Below, one piece after another: positions 1 to 7,152 of a stretch of 7,171 nucleotides of DNA. Below the pieces are notes generated by a model. That model was given only the letters and a program-made list of their open reading frames with translations, was not told the origin of the DNA and made no database searches. The DNA comes from Actinomycetes bacterium (GTDB taxonomy: Bacteria; Actinomycetota; Thermoleophilia; Solirubrobacterales; 70-9). Position 1 is the stretch's first letter. Every line of letters begins with the position of its first letter. The stretch covers positions 1 through 7,171 of the forward strand of contig JAEYSQ010000112.1 in the NCBI GenBank assembly GCA_023434465.1. The letters are read 5' to 3'. A program made the translations under genes and the position numbers.

Positions 1-524
1 GCCATCGCCATCGCAAAGATGAAAAGTGCGACCACGATCACCGGGAAAAGGAGCCAAGTCCAGGTGAGCGGCACCCCATACACAATCATGAAGATGACGA
101 CGGCGACCATGTTCGTGCCGAAGTTGAACAGGCTGGTAACGACCACGGCGAGCGGAATGACGAGCCGGGGGAAATGGGTCTTCCGCACCACCCCTTCCTG
201 ATTTACGACCGACACTACAGCGCCCTGAGTGGCTTCCTGGATGAAGGTCATCATCACGATGTTGAACAACAGGAGCACAGGGTAAAACTCGACATCGGCC
301 CCGATCCGAAAGATCCTGGTGAAGACAAACAGGAGAACCGCGAACAGCATCAGCGGACGGGCGAGCGACCAGATGTAACCGAGCGCCGTGCCGAAATACG
401 TCTTCTTGAAATCGTTGACTGCGATCAGGAAGAGCAGGTCAAGAAAACGGCGCCAGCCCCCGCCGAGCGCTGACGGGCCTGGAACTTCGACGAGTTCAGG
501 AACTGGTTTGGTGCGGCCGCTCAC
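1..524 (-). CDS. ABC-2 type polysaccharide export permease, Wzm-like (3' end cut by window edge)
   Basis: Membrane subunit of an ABC transporter that moves a lipid-linked polysaccharide across the cytoplasmic membrane. I translated it by hand: 174 codons are present, and since the family usually has about 260-280 residues, roughly a third is missing off the left edge. The N-terminal amphipathic segment contains the family-typical stretch DFKKTYFGTALGYIWSLARP (residues 38-57), followed by hydrophobic segments near 58-72, 81-95, 121-150 and 156-174. The cytoplasmic motif VVRKTHFPR lies at 112-120. The start is GTG at 522-524. It overlaps the ATPase stop by 4 bases (GTGA), and GGAGGG lies 6 bases upstream at 531-536, so translation is probably coupled to the ATPase. 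The gene looks less GC-rich than its neighbours: four 60-base lines I counted had 48-58% GC. The ABC-2 permease call is secure; the substrate is inferred from the neighbours. Confidence 0.9.
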   Translation of the reverse strand, partial: MSGRTKPVPELVEVPGPSALGGGWRRFLDLLFLIAVNDFKKTYFGTALGYIWSLARPLMLFAVLLFVFTRIFRIGADVEFYPVLLLFNIVMMTFIQEATQGAVVSVVNQEGVVRKTHFPRLVIPLAVVVTSLFNFGTNMVAVVIFMIVYGVPLTWTWLLFPVIVVALFIFAMAM

Positions 525-1798
525 CGGCCGCCCTCCATCCTGATCTGAACGTTGGCCACCATGTCGACCGCGCCGGAGCCGCCGTCCGTGCCGAACACGA
601 CGAAGTCGAGGACCCGGACCACCTGCATCGCCGTCTCGGTGCGGTTTTCGTTGTGGAACACGCGCCCGCCGACATGGAAGCGACCGGGCTTGAGGATGTT
701 CGTCACCTCGGCCGAAATCGTCACCTGCTCCCCGGCGGTGAGCCGGTCCGGCACACCAACGACGTCAGACATCTTTTGCGTGATCGCGAAGACGTGGAAA
801 GCCAGCTCGTTGTAGACGATGAAGTCGAACATCGGCTTCTCGATGTCGCGGATCGCTTCAATCCGGAGGGCGATCCGGAACGGCTTACCCTGCTCGACGT
901 TGTGGATCCGCTTGCCGTCGCGGTCCTCTATCCAGGTTTCCGTAACGTGGGCGTCGTCACCTTCTTCGGCGGCTCCGGGGTGGAAGCCGGGCCGTTCGTC
1001 GAGTTCGTAAAAGTTCGCCTTGAGGTACCAGTCGCGCACTTCTTCGGGGGTGCCGAGAACCGAGACCTTGCCGTCGTGGATCATCATCGCCCGGTGACAG
1101 AACTTCTCGATCGAGTTCATGTCGTGGGTGACCAGAATGATCGTCTTGCCGGCCTCCCGCATTTCGAAGAACACGTCCTCGCACTTCTGGGCGAATGAGG
1201 CATCGCCGACCGCCAGCACCTCGTCGATCAGCATGATGTCGGCCTCGACCTCGACCAGAACCGAGAAGGCGAGCCGAACCATCATCCCTGACGAGTAGTT
1301 CTTCAGCTTGAGGTCGACGAAATTCTCGAGACCGGCGAACTCGATCACCGACTGGACCCGGGCTGCGGCCTCCTGCCGCGAGAGCCCCATCATCACCGCG
1401 TTCAGGACGACGTTCTCGTAAGCGGTCATCTCGGGGTTGAAACCGACCCCGAGCTCGATGAACGGCGCGATACGGCCGGCAGTACGGATCTTGCCGCGGT
1501 CGGCCTTGTAGATCGAACCGAGGATCTTCAGCAGCGTCGACTTGCCCGACCCGTTGAGACCGACGATCCCGAAGAACTCACCCTGATGAACGTCGAACGA
1601 GATTCCGTCGAGCGCCTTCAGTTCGCGGTAGCCCTGCTTGCGGAACGGATGGACCGCGCGTTCCTTGAGCGAATCAACGCGGTGGTCAGGAATCCGGAAC
1701 GTCTTGCCCAGGTCCCGTACCTCGACCATGACTGGCCGACCGAGGATTTCCTCGGCGGTGTCGGCGGCAGCGGTTTCGGTAAGGGACGATTCAGGCAA
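521..1798 (-). CDS. ABC transporter ATPase for polysaccharide export, Wzt-like with C-terminal glycan-binding domain
   Basis: Cytoplasmic ATPase (425 residues) that powers export of a lipid-linked polysaccharide with the permease encoded next. All nucleotide-binding motifs are visible: Walker A GLNGSGKST (80-88), Q-loop region ELGVGFNPE (115-123), signature YSSGM (168-172), Walker B IMLIDE (188-193) and the switch histidine in LVTHD (H225). Plain ATPases of this class end near residue 250. This one continues to 425 with a beta-rich region (about 275-425) like the Wzt C-terminal domain, which in E. coli O9a/O8 systems recognises the finished end of the O-polysaccharide. The start is TTG at 1796-1798, supported by GGAG 5 bases upstream; an ATG at codon 24 is the alternative and would begin MVEVRDLGKTF, close to where the domain begins. 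The gene follows the GT fusion by 26 bases and overlaps the permease by 4. The order ATPase then permease is the reverse of the common wzm-wzt order. Confidence 0.93.
   Translation of the reverse strand: MPESSLTETAAADTAEEILGRPVMVEVRDLGKTFRIPDHRVDSLKERAVHPFRKQGYRELKALDGISFDVHQGEFFGIVGLNGSGKSTLLKILGSIYKADRGKIRTAGRIAPFIELGVGFNPEMTAYENVVLNAVMMGLSRQEAAARVQSVIEFAGLENFVDLKLKNYSSGMMVRLAFSVLVEVEADIMLIDEVLAVGDASFAQKCEDVFFEMREAGKTIILVTHDMNSIEKFCHRAMMIHDGKVSVLGTPEEVRDWYLKANFYELDERPGFHPGAAEEGDDAHVTETWIEDRDGKRIHNVEQGKPFRIALRIEAIRDIEKPMFDFIVYNELAFHVFAITQKMSDVVGVPDRLTAGEQVTISAEVTNILKPGRFHVGGRVFHNENRTETAMQVVRVLDFVVFGTDGGSGAVDMVANVQIRMEGGR
531..536 (-). promoter_or_regulatory. Ribosome binding site of the permease gene
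   Basis: GGAGGG on the minus strand, 6 bases before the GTG at 522-524 and inside the last codons of the ATPase gene. It decides the GTG start, which otherwise would have no ATG nearby (the first in-frame ATG is codon 59). Confidence 0.7.
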
Positions 1799-1803
1799 AA
1801 GGG

Positions 1804-1807
1804 CTCC
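1804..1807 (-). promoter_or_regulatory. Ribosome binding site supporting the TTG start of the ATPase
   Basis: GGAG on the minus strand with a 5-base spacer to the TTG at 1796-1798, in the 26-base gap after the upstream glycosyltransferase stop. It favours the TTG over the internal ATG at codon 24, which has no comparable purine run before it. Confidence 0.5.
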
Positions 1808-1824
1808 GGAGTGGGGAAGCGATG

Positions 1825-4089
1825 CTATCCGAGCAAGGCGGAAACCCGGTCCAGGAGCGCATCGTCAAACGCATCGTCCCAGTCTCGCGGCCAGTCGAAG
1901 CGGGCGCCCTCCAGGCGGGCGGCGAAATCGTCGACCCGAGCCGCGGCCCGGGAAAGTGCCGCGGCCACCGCGGCCGGGTCCGGTGCGGCGGCGATCAGAT
2001 TCTGCGAAACCGCCCCGAGAGCCTCGACCGACTTGGTCTCCCCCCAGGTGGTGGTCACGGTCGGCATGCCGGCGGAAGCCATCTCGAACGGAACCAGGCT
2101 CGGGTGGGGGGCTTCCATCAGTGCCATGCCCAGGTCGTGGCTGGTCAGGAAACCGGCGTAGCTCTCCTGGTCGGTCCGGGGCACGAGTTCGAGCACGCGT
2201 CCCTGACCGAGGGCGATCCTCTCGGCCCGGCCGGTGGTGCCGATCGCGTGGAATGTCCACCCCGGGCCGAAGGTTCCCTTCCCCACCGCGCGGCGGAGCG
2301 ACTCGAGTGCCACCTCCCACAGGTTGCGCGACGCATGAGCCTCGGGTCGTCCGTAGAGCAACAGCCGACGCGAGCTTCGCCTGGCGAGCTGGAACTCCGA
2401 CGGAGGCTCGACCGGTGTGATCGCATTGCGGAAGACGAGCCCCTTGCCGCCCCCGGACACCCCTTCGCCGAAGATGCCGATCCGTTCGCGCTCAAAGTGG
2501 TCATGGAGGAACTCGGTGGAGAAGAGCGCGTGATGGGGAAAGTCGTATGACTGCCGGGCCAAGGTGCGCCACATCCCCTCCGGGACGGTCAGCGGTTCGT
2601 ACTCCTGGATCAGGTAGAGGAATCGCTCGCAGCCGGCCGCGTCGGCCAGGCGCGTCGCGACGTGGGCCGTCCACCACGTGGTGGAGATGAACCGGTCGGA
2701 GTGGCTGGTGCGGAAGGGCTCCTTGCCGTCCCGGGCGAAGCTGACCTCCACCTTGTCGAACAGACCTTTCAGCTGGCTGAAGCTCTCGACCCGGTCTCGC
2801 CAGTCGCTGGGCAAGGGCGGGGTCGGGTCGACGGTGACGATCCGGGTCTCGAGCCCGTATTCGGCCAGGCGCCGGGCGAGGTTGAACTTCGCGATGTATC
2901 CCCCGAACAGGTGATCGAGGTCGATGGTGGGGATCAGCAGGTTGACGCGGGCCGGCTGCCGGGAGGAGGTCACCGGGAAGAGCGGTGCGACCTTTTGCCG
3001 CATCTGGGCGGTGAGCTCGGTCTCCGGCTTGAGTTCGGTTGCCCGGGATGCTTCGCGGCGTAGACGGCCCGGCAGCCGGCGTTTGACGCCGGCCAGGTGC
3101 CGGTAGAGGATCCCCCGGACCAGGACCCGCTCCATTCCCATCGTTTCACTCCTGCCGGTCAGGCGTCGCAGCGGCCGCGCCGCCAGCCAGAGCAGGGACC
3201 GGAGGGAGCGGTCGCTGCGATCGAAGCGCTCGAGGACCCTGCGCTTCGGCGCGCTGATCAGCGGTCCGCAGCGTTCGAGCAGCAGCCGATCGATCGCCTT
3301 CAGACGCAGATACACATCGAAGTAGGCCGAGCCCCACCCGCCGATGATTTCCCGCCAGCGCCGGGGGTCGAGGCGCCTGATGCCGAAGCGCTCGAGACCG
3401 GCGTTCGCTTTCTCGTGCCCGAGCACCGCCCCGCCGTGCTGGACGTAGTCATAGAGCGGGCGGTCCACGTAGGCGATCTCTCCGATGGCCAACGCCACCA
3501 GCGCCAGCCAGTGGTCGTGGTACTGCTCCCCGGGCACTTCCGGGAACGGCAGCGCCAGGTCGGCCACCTCCCGCGTGAACACCGATGCGGCGCCAGTGAC
3601 TGTGTTCGCGACCAGCATCGAGGTGATGTCGGTGTGGTTGTTCTGGCGGGTCGCCCAGTAGGTGTCGGCGATCACCGTGCCCTCGGGGTCGACCAGCCGC
3701 TGGTCGCTGTAGACCAGCCCCGCGCCGTTCCGGGCGCGGAGCAGGGATTCGAGCTTGTCCGGATGCCAACGGTCGTCCTGGTCGCTGAGGGCGATCAACG
3801 GGAAGTCGTCGGGGACGAGACCGATCGCCCGCTCGAAGTTCCGGTAGAAGTCAAGCCGGTCGGGGGACGGCGAGAGGGTGAACCGATCGTCGCCCTCGAT
3901 CAGTTCCTGGATCGCCGCCACCGCTTCCGGCCCTGACGCGTCGTCGCTGATGAAGCAGTGCCAATCGACGCCCCGCTGGGCGCGAATAGAGTCGATTTGA
4001 GCCTTCAGCAGGTCTGGATCGGGGCGGTAGGTGGCCATCGCGATCGCCACGCGTTCCCGCCCGGCTTTTCTACCTGCGATCGAACCCAC
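1825..4089 (-). CDS. Two-domain glycosyltransferase: N-terminal GT2 fused to C-terminal WsaF-like GT4
   Basis: Cytoplasmic enzyme of 754 residues that probably adds two sugars, or two linkages, to a growing surface glycan. The N-terminal half (about 13-225) is a GT2 (GT-A fold) domain of the rhamnosyltransferase-like kind: VAIAMATY strand (14-21), nucleotide-binding ISDDAS (47-52), the metal-binding SDQDD (102-106) and HDHW (191-194), the likely catalytic-base region. A linker follows at about 225-380, rich in Arg and Leu. The second half (about 380-754) is a GT4 (GT-B fold) domain: NLLIPTIDLDHLFGGYIAKF (383-402), LYGRPEAHASRNLWEVALE (578-596) and the WsaF-type PHPSLVPFEM (661-670), with E669 in the nucleotide-sugar site. 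WsaF is a rhamnosyltransferase of S-layer glycan synthesis in Geobacillus; rhamnose as donor here is only inference. The start as listed is GTG at 4087-4089 with a weak ribosome site; GTG at 4048-4050 or ATG at 4036-4038 are plausible and would lose only residues before the fold. It heads the export operon. Confidence 0.88.
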   Translation of the reverse strand: MGSIAGRKAGRERVAIAMATYRPDPDLLKAQIDSIRAQRGVDWHCFISDDASGPEAVAAIQELIEGDDRFTLSPSPDRLDFYRNFERAIGLVPDDFPLIALSDQDDRWHPDKLESLLRARNGAGLVYSDQRLVDPEGTVIADTYWATRQNNHTDITSMLVANTVTGAASVFTREVADLALPFPEVPGEQYHDHWLALVALAIGEIAYVDRPLYDYVQHGGAVLGHEKANAGLERFGIRRLDPRRWREIIGGWGSAYFDVYLRLKAIDRLLLERCGPLISAPKRRVLERFDRSDRSLRSLLWLAARPLRRLTGRSETMGMERVLVRGILYRHLAGVKRRLPGRLRREASRATELKPETELTAQMRQKVAPLFPVTSSRQPARVNLLIPTIDLDHLFGGYIAKFNLARRLAEYGLETRIVTVDPTPPLPSDWRDRVESFSQLKGLFDKVEVSFARDGKEPFRTSHSDRFISTTWWTAHVATRLADAAGCERFLYLIQEYEPLTVPEGMWRTLARQSYDFPHHALFSTEFLHDHFERERIGIFGEGVSGGGKGLVFRNAITPVEPPSEFQLARRSSRRLLLYGRPEAHASRNLWEVALESLRRAVGKGTFGPGWTFHAIGTTGRAERIALGQGRVLELVPRTDQESYAGFLTSHDLGMALMEAPHPSLVPFEMASAGMPTVTTTWGETKSVEALGAVSQNLIAAAPDPAAVAAALSRAAARVDDFAARLEGARFDWPRDWDDAFDDALLDRVSALLG

Positions 4090-4124
4090 GGGCCGAAGAC
4101 TATTCTGGCCGCGAGCAACTCATC
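4090..4124. other. Short divergent intergenic gap
   Basis: Only 35 bases separate the divergent GT fusion (minus) and the small GT2 gene (plus); if the fusion starts at the internal GTG the gap is 74 bases. I see no clear -35/-10 pair. A TATTCT at 4101-4106 faces the plus-strand gene but has no recognisable -35 partner. Promoters for both genes must therefore lie at least partly inside the opposite gene's 5' end. Confidence 0.4.
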
Positions 4125-4844
4125 ATGTGGCAAGGAAAGACAGTCTCGGTGATCCTCCCGACCTACGCGGAGAAGGACTCGATCCGGAAAGTGATCGAGG
4201 ACTTCTTCGAGACCGGGCTGGTCGACGAGGTCCTGGTCGTGAACAACAACGCAGAACCGGGAACCCGGGAAGAGGTGGACCGCACCGTCGCCCGGCAGAT
4301 CTTCGAGACCCGACAGGGGTACGGGCATGCAATCCGGCGTGGCCTCGAGGAATCGGCCACGGACCTGGTCGTGCTGGCCGAGCCGGACGGCACCTTCCTG
4401 CCATCCGACATCATCAAGCTGCTTGCCTACAGCGAAGAGGTGGACGTAGTGCTCGGCACCCGCACCACCAACGAACTGATCTGGGAAGGCGCGAACATGG
4501 GGGCGTTCCTCAAGTGGGGGAACTGGGGGGTCGCGAAGATGGTCGAGTTCCTGTTCAACACGAGCCACCTCAGTGACATCGGTTGCACATACCGTCTACT
4601 GACCAGGGACACGGCCGACTTCCTCGCCGCGAACATGAAGGTCGGGACCAGCCACGCGGGCCCGGAGATGCTGATGCTGCTGCTTGCGTCACGTCACCGC
4701 TTCGTCGAGGTTCCCGTGAACTACCTTCCTCGGGTGGGGACCTCGTCGGTAACGGGTGACCTCGGCACCGCATTCTTCCTGGGGCTGCGCATGATCCGGC
4801 TGATCCTCGGTTTCCGCCTGCGCAGCGGCCGCAGTTCCGCCTAG
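4125..4844 (+). CDS. Small GT2 glycosyltransferase, polyprenyl-phosphate sugar synthase (DPM1/DPG-synthase) type
   Basis: Predicted to transfer a sugar from a nucleotide donor to polyprenyl phosphate at the inner membrane face, giving a lipid-phosphate sugar. The 239 residues carry a single GT-A domain: VSVILPTYAEKDSIRKVIED (7-26), VVNNNAEPGT (38-47), QGYGHAIRRGLEES (64-77), the acidic EPDG (86-89) where related enzymes have a DxD-like motif, LGTRT (110-114), SDIGCTYR (150-157) and the C-terminal EVPVNYLPRVGTSS (195-208), typical of this group. The C-terminus (211-230) is moderately hydrophobic and may lie on the membrane, but there is no long transmembrane domain as in GtrB/ArnC relatives. 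The start is ATG at 4125-4127; only a weak GAG precedes it. It is the only plus-strand gene, divergent from the GT fusion and ending 7 bases from the convergent GT-C gene, a possible user of its product. The exact sugar is unknown. Confidence 0.85.
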   Translation: MWQGKTVSVILPTYAEKDSIRKVIEDFFETGLVDEVLVVNNNAEPGTREEVDRTVARQIFETRQGYGHAIRRGLEESATDLVVLAEPDGTFLPSDIIKLLAYSEEVDVVLGTRTTNELIWEGANMGAFLKWGNWGVAKMVEFLFNTSHLSDIGCTYRLLTRDTADFLAANMKVGTSHAGPEMLMLLLASRHRFVEVPVNYLPRVGTSSVTGDLGTAFFLGLRMIRLILGFRLRSGRSSA

Positions 4845-4851
4845 ACAGTCT

Positions 4852-6375
4852 TCAGGGTTCGCGCGTGACCCGGAACAGCTCGAGGTCGGCGAGGCCGGGA
4901 AAGCTCTCCGAGGAGCTGACGCGCCACCCGCCCGGCAAGGTCACTTCGCCGTTCTCGAATGCCGCATGGATCCCGGTGGCCACCCGGACCCTTGGCCCGA
5001 GTACAAACACGTTCCCTGAGGAGCGGTTCAGCGCCTGGCTCAGTAACCGGTCCGGATCGGCAACCGGAGTGAGCGGCAGATAGGGGGGCTCGCCCAGGGG
5101 CCGGTTGAGGGTATAGACGCTGACTCCGTCGGGCAGGTCGAGCTCGGCGCCGAGCGGTGTAAGTGGCACCGGCGAGAGTGGCGGCGAGAAGACGTCGACC
5201 ACGCGGTCGCCGGGACGGGCTTCGGCCTCGATCCGGCTTGCGGCCGCGGCATAGTCCGGCAGCCGGTGACTGGTCACCGACCTGACCGTACCGTAGGTGA
5301 AACCGGCCAGCAGAACCAGGCCGAGGACGATCGCCGGAACCCTTCCCGACCGCGTGACCATGAAGGCCACGATGATCGCGGCAAACGGCCAGGAGGCGGT
5401 CAGGTTCCGGGCTCCAAGCAGATCGTTGCCGGCGAGCGCCATCACCGCTTCGGCCAAAGGGGTCGCGAGCGCGGCCAGGCCGACGAGGATGAGGACGGGG
5501 TTCTGTCGCAGCCACCTGCCCGCTTCCGTCACCCGCTCGCGGTGGTTGGCCAGGGCAAGCGCCACCGCCACCAGACAGGCGGCGAGCATCACCAGAGCGA
5601 TCGACTCGCCCGGCAGTTGGTCGAGGGCGACCACGGGGTGGCCGAAAGCCCACTGCGTGAAAGCCTCCCGCTTGGTGCCCAGTCCGGACCCCTGCAGGCT
5701 CTGCAGCACCTCGTTGGTGGGGGAGTCGAGGTCGGCCCGAAGCTGCCACAGCCAGGGCAGAAAGAGCGCCGCTGCTGCGAGCGCCGCCGTGAGCGGCCGC
5801 CGCCAGGCGTCGGGCCGCACCCAGACCGCCCAGGCGAACTGCGCGACGAGCACGAAGATCGCCGTGTAGTGGGAGTACATGGCCCCGGCCGCAGTCAGGA
5901 CCCAGGCCGCCCACCACCATCCCCCGGAGTTGGTCGCCTTGACCAGGAGCAGGCAGGAGATGACCAGCAGGGCGAGCATCAGTGAGTAGGCGCGTCCGGT
6001 TGCCGAAACGAACACCATGAAAGGCGCCAGGGCAACGAAGGCGGTGGCCAGCAACCCTGCCGCGCGACCGGAGGCCCGGCGGGCGAGTGCGAAGGTGAGC
6101 GGTATGAGCGTCGTGCCCGCCAGCAGGGCCGGCAGCCGCACCATCTCGATCGTCTCCCCGAAGCGGGCCGCGAACCAGGCCAGGACGAAGTAGAAGGGCG
6201 GGGAGATCTCCGCGTCGGACGAGACTCCCGAGATGACCCCGCCCAGGCTCTCGCCCTGGATCAGGTAAAGGGTCGAGAGCTCGTCACCGAAGGGCGACTG
6301 CTGGAAGACGAGCAGGCGAAACGCGAGCCCTGCCCCGGTGATCAGTGAGACCGCGGCGAGGGTGCGGCGGTCCAC
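4852..6375 (-). CDS. Multi-pass GT-C type glycosyltransferase (GT39/ArnT-like)
   Basis: Integral membrane protein of 507 residues predicted to transfer a sugar from a polyprenyl-phosphate donor to an acceptor on the outer face of the membrane. About 10-11 hydrophobic helices cover residues 7-365, for example 7-24, 60-72, 104-124, 130-145, 153-186, 195-210, 258-276, 292-316, 326-342 and 346-363. The acidic pair D31-E32 in the first loop after helix 1 matches the conserved acidic site of this fold. DAEISPPFYFVLAWF (54-68) resembles the family pattern of an acidic loop before PPxYY, and GRAYSLMLAL (127-136) is also typical. Residues 366-507 form a soluble, probably extracytoplasmic tail. The start is GTG at 6373-6375, 3 bases after the upstream oxygenase stop, so the two are probably co-translated. 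No strong ribosome site is visible. The fold assignment is firm; the donor and acceptor are not known. Confidence 0.85.
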   Translation of the reverse strand: MDRRTLAAVSLITGAGLAFRLLVFQQSPFGDELSTLYLIQGESLGGVISGVSSDAEISPPFYFVLAWFAARFGETIEMVRLPALLAGTTLIPLTFALARRASGRAAGLLATAFVALAPFMVFVSATGRAYSLMLALLVISCLLLVKATNSGGWWWAAWVLTAAGAMYSHYTAIFVLVAQFAWAVWVRPDAWRRPLTAALAAAALFLPWLWQLRADLDSPTNEVLQSLQGSGLGTKREAFTQWAFGHPVVALDQLPGESIALVMLAACLVAVALALANHRERVTEAGRWLRQNPVLILVGLAALATPLAEAVMALAGNDLLGARNLTASWPFAAIIVAFMVTRSGRVPAIVLGLVLLAGFTYGTVRSVTSHRLPDYAAAASRIEAEARPGDRVVDVFSPPLSPVPLTPLGAELDLPDGVSVYTLNRPLGEPPYLPLTPVADPDRLLSQALNRSSGNVFVLGPRVRVATGIHAAFENGEVTLPGGWRVSSSESFPGLADLELFRVTREP

Positions 6376-6378
6376 TCG

Positions 6379-7152
6379 TCAGGAAGCCAGCGGGACGTAG
6401 ATCGGCGGGAAGGCGGAAGCACCGAAGAACCAGCTCTCGATCGCGTAGCGCGGGTTCGGCATGTCGGGATCGGACCCGGTCTGGTGGAGGAACTTGTCGT
6501 CGAAGAGCAGCGCGTCGCCGGGATTGAAGACCGGACGGACGATGCCGATTTCGCCGGCGGCTTCCTGCGCCACCGCGTCCGAAACCTGAGTTTCGAGCCA
6601 GGTACCCTCGGTGCCCATCGGGACGAAGTCGTCCAGGCGGGTCGGAACGAGGTCCATGCCGGGAGCGACGTCCCCGCAGCGCGAAAGCGACAGCCACACG
6701 TTCATCGCCCGCACGTCGCCCATGAAGGCGCCGTCCTGGTGCCAGGCGCCTGGAACGTCGGGAGTCGCCTTGCGCAGCGTGCACTTGTCGGCCGAGATCA
6801 GCGCCTCTTCGCCGAGGTAGCCCTCGATCACGCGGGGCAGGCCGGCCCGGTTGAAGGCCGAGAGCATGTCGGTCAGGAGCTTCGGCGAGTCGACCGCCAG
6901 CACTCCGCCGCCCTCTTCGATCCAGTCCCGCTTGTCGACCGTGTACGGCTCTTCGGGAACGAGTTCGTCGTAGAAACCGTCGGCGTCGGTGCCTCCGTTT
7001 TCCCGAAGGGCCACGCGGGTGCTGAACGCCTGTTCGATGCCGTCGGCCATGGTCAGCGCGTCCTCGTCCGGCATCAGGTCGCGGACCAGGAGGCAACCTG
7101 CTTCGAGGATCGCCGCCCGCAGAAGTTCCGGTGTGAGCTCGTCCGGGGTCAC
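6379..7152 (-). CDS. Phytanoyl-CoA dioxygenase (PhyH) family Fe(II)/2-oxoglutarate oxygenase
   Basis: Soluble non-haem iron oxygenase (257 residues from the listed start) that would hydroxylate an unknown substrate using 2-oxoglutarate and O2. The iron-binding facial triad is intact: H138 and D140 in WHQDGAF (137-143) and H223 in DDKFLHQTG (218-226). R235 in NPRYAIES, 12 residues later, is placed to bind 2-oxoglutarate. The lead-in AMNVWLSLSRCG (149-160) is typical of the jelly-roll core. The listed start is GTG at 7150-7152, but the frame stays open to the right edge (codons read E-S-K-C-P-E before it) and no good ribosome site precedes it, so the true start may lie beyond the window. The gene ends 3 bases before the GT-C gene. 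Members of this superfamily act on lipids, amino acids, ectoine and antibiotic or sugar precursors. The glycan context suggests a surface-polymer or lipid modification, which is inference. Confidence 0.87.
   Translation of the reverse strand: MTPDELTPELLRAAILEAGCLLVRDLMPDEDALTMADGIEQAFSTRVALRENGGTDADGFYDELVPEEPYTVDKRDWIEEGGGVLAVDSPKLLTDMLSAFNRAGLPRVIEGYLGEEALISADKCTLRKATPDVPGAWHQDGAFMGDVRAMNVWLSLSRCGDVAPGMDLVPTRLDDFVPMGTEGTWLETQVSDAVAQEAAGEIGIVRPVFNPGDALLFDDKFLHQTGSDPDMPNPRYAIESWFFGASAFPPIYVPLAS

Noticed and set aside
174..473. Plus-strand 99-codon frame in the permease region
   Set aside because: Highly charged, low-complexity product that is antisense to a well-defined ABC-2 permease.
1822..2550. 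Plus-strand 242- and 260-codon frames antisense to the GT4 domain
   Set aside because: Composition biased to Arg, Gly and Pro, no domain, and opposite a conserved WsaF-like region.
3097..3936. Long plus-strand open frame of 279 codons inside the GT fusion
   Set aside because: It lies antisense to a gene with clear GT2 motifs, has a Pro/Arg/Gly/Asp-rich composition typical of shadow frames in GC-rich DNA, and shows no recognisable domain.
4811..4860. Possible bidirectional terminator at the convergent gene ends
   Set aside because: Only a weak CTGCG/CGCAG pairing around 4818-4834, inside the GT2 coding end and with no T-run on either strand; not enough to call.
4841..5920. Minus-strand 359-codon frame overlapping the GT-C gene
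   Set aside because: Lacks hydrophobic helices and is Arg/Gly/Pro-rich; the other frame encodes a coherent multi-pass membrane protein.
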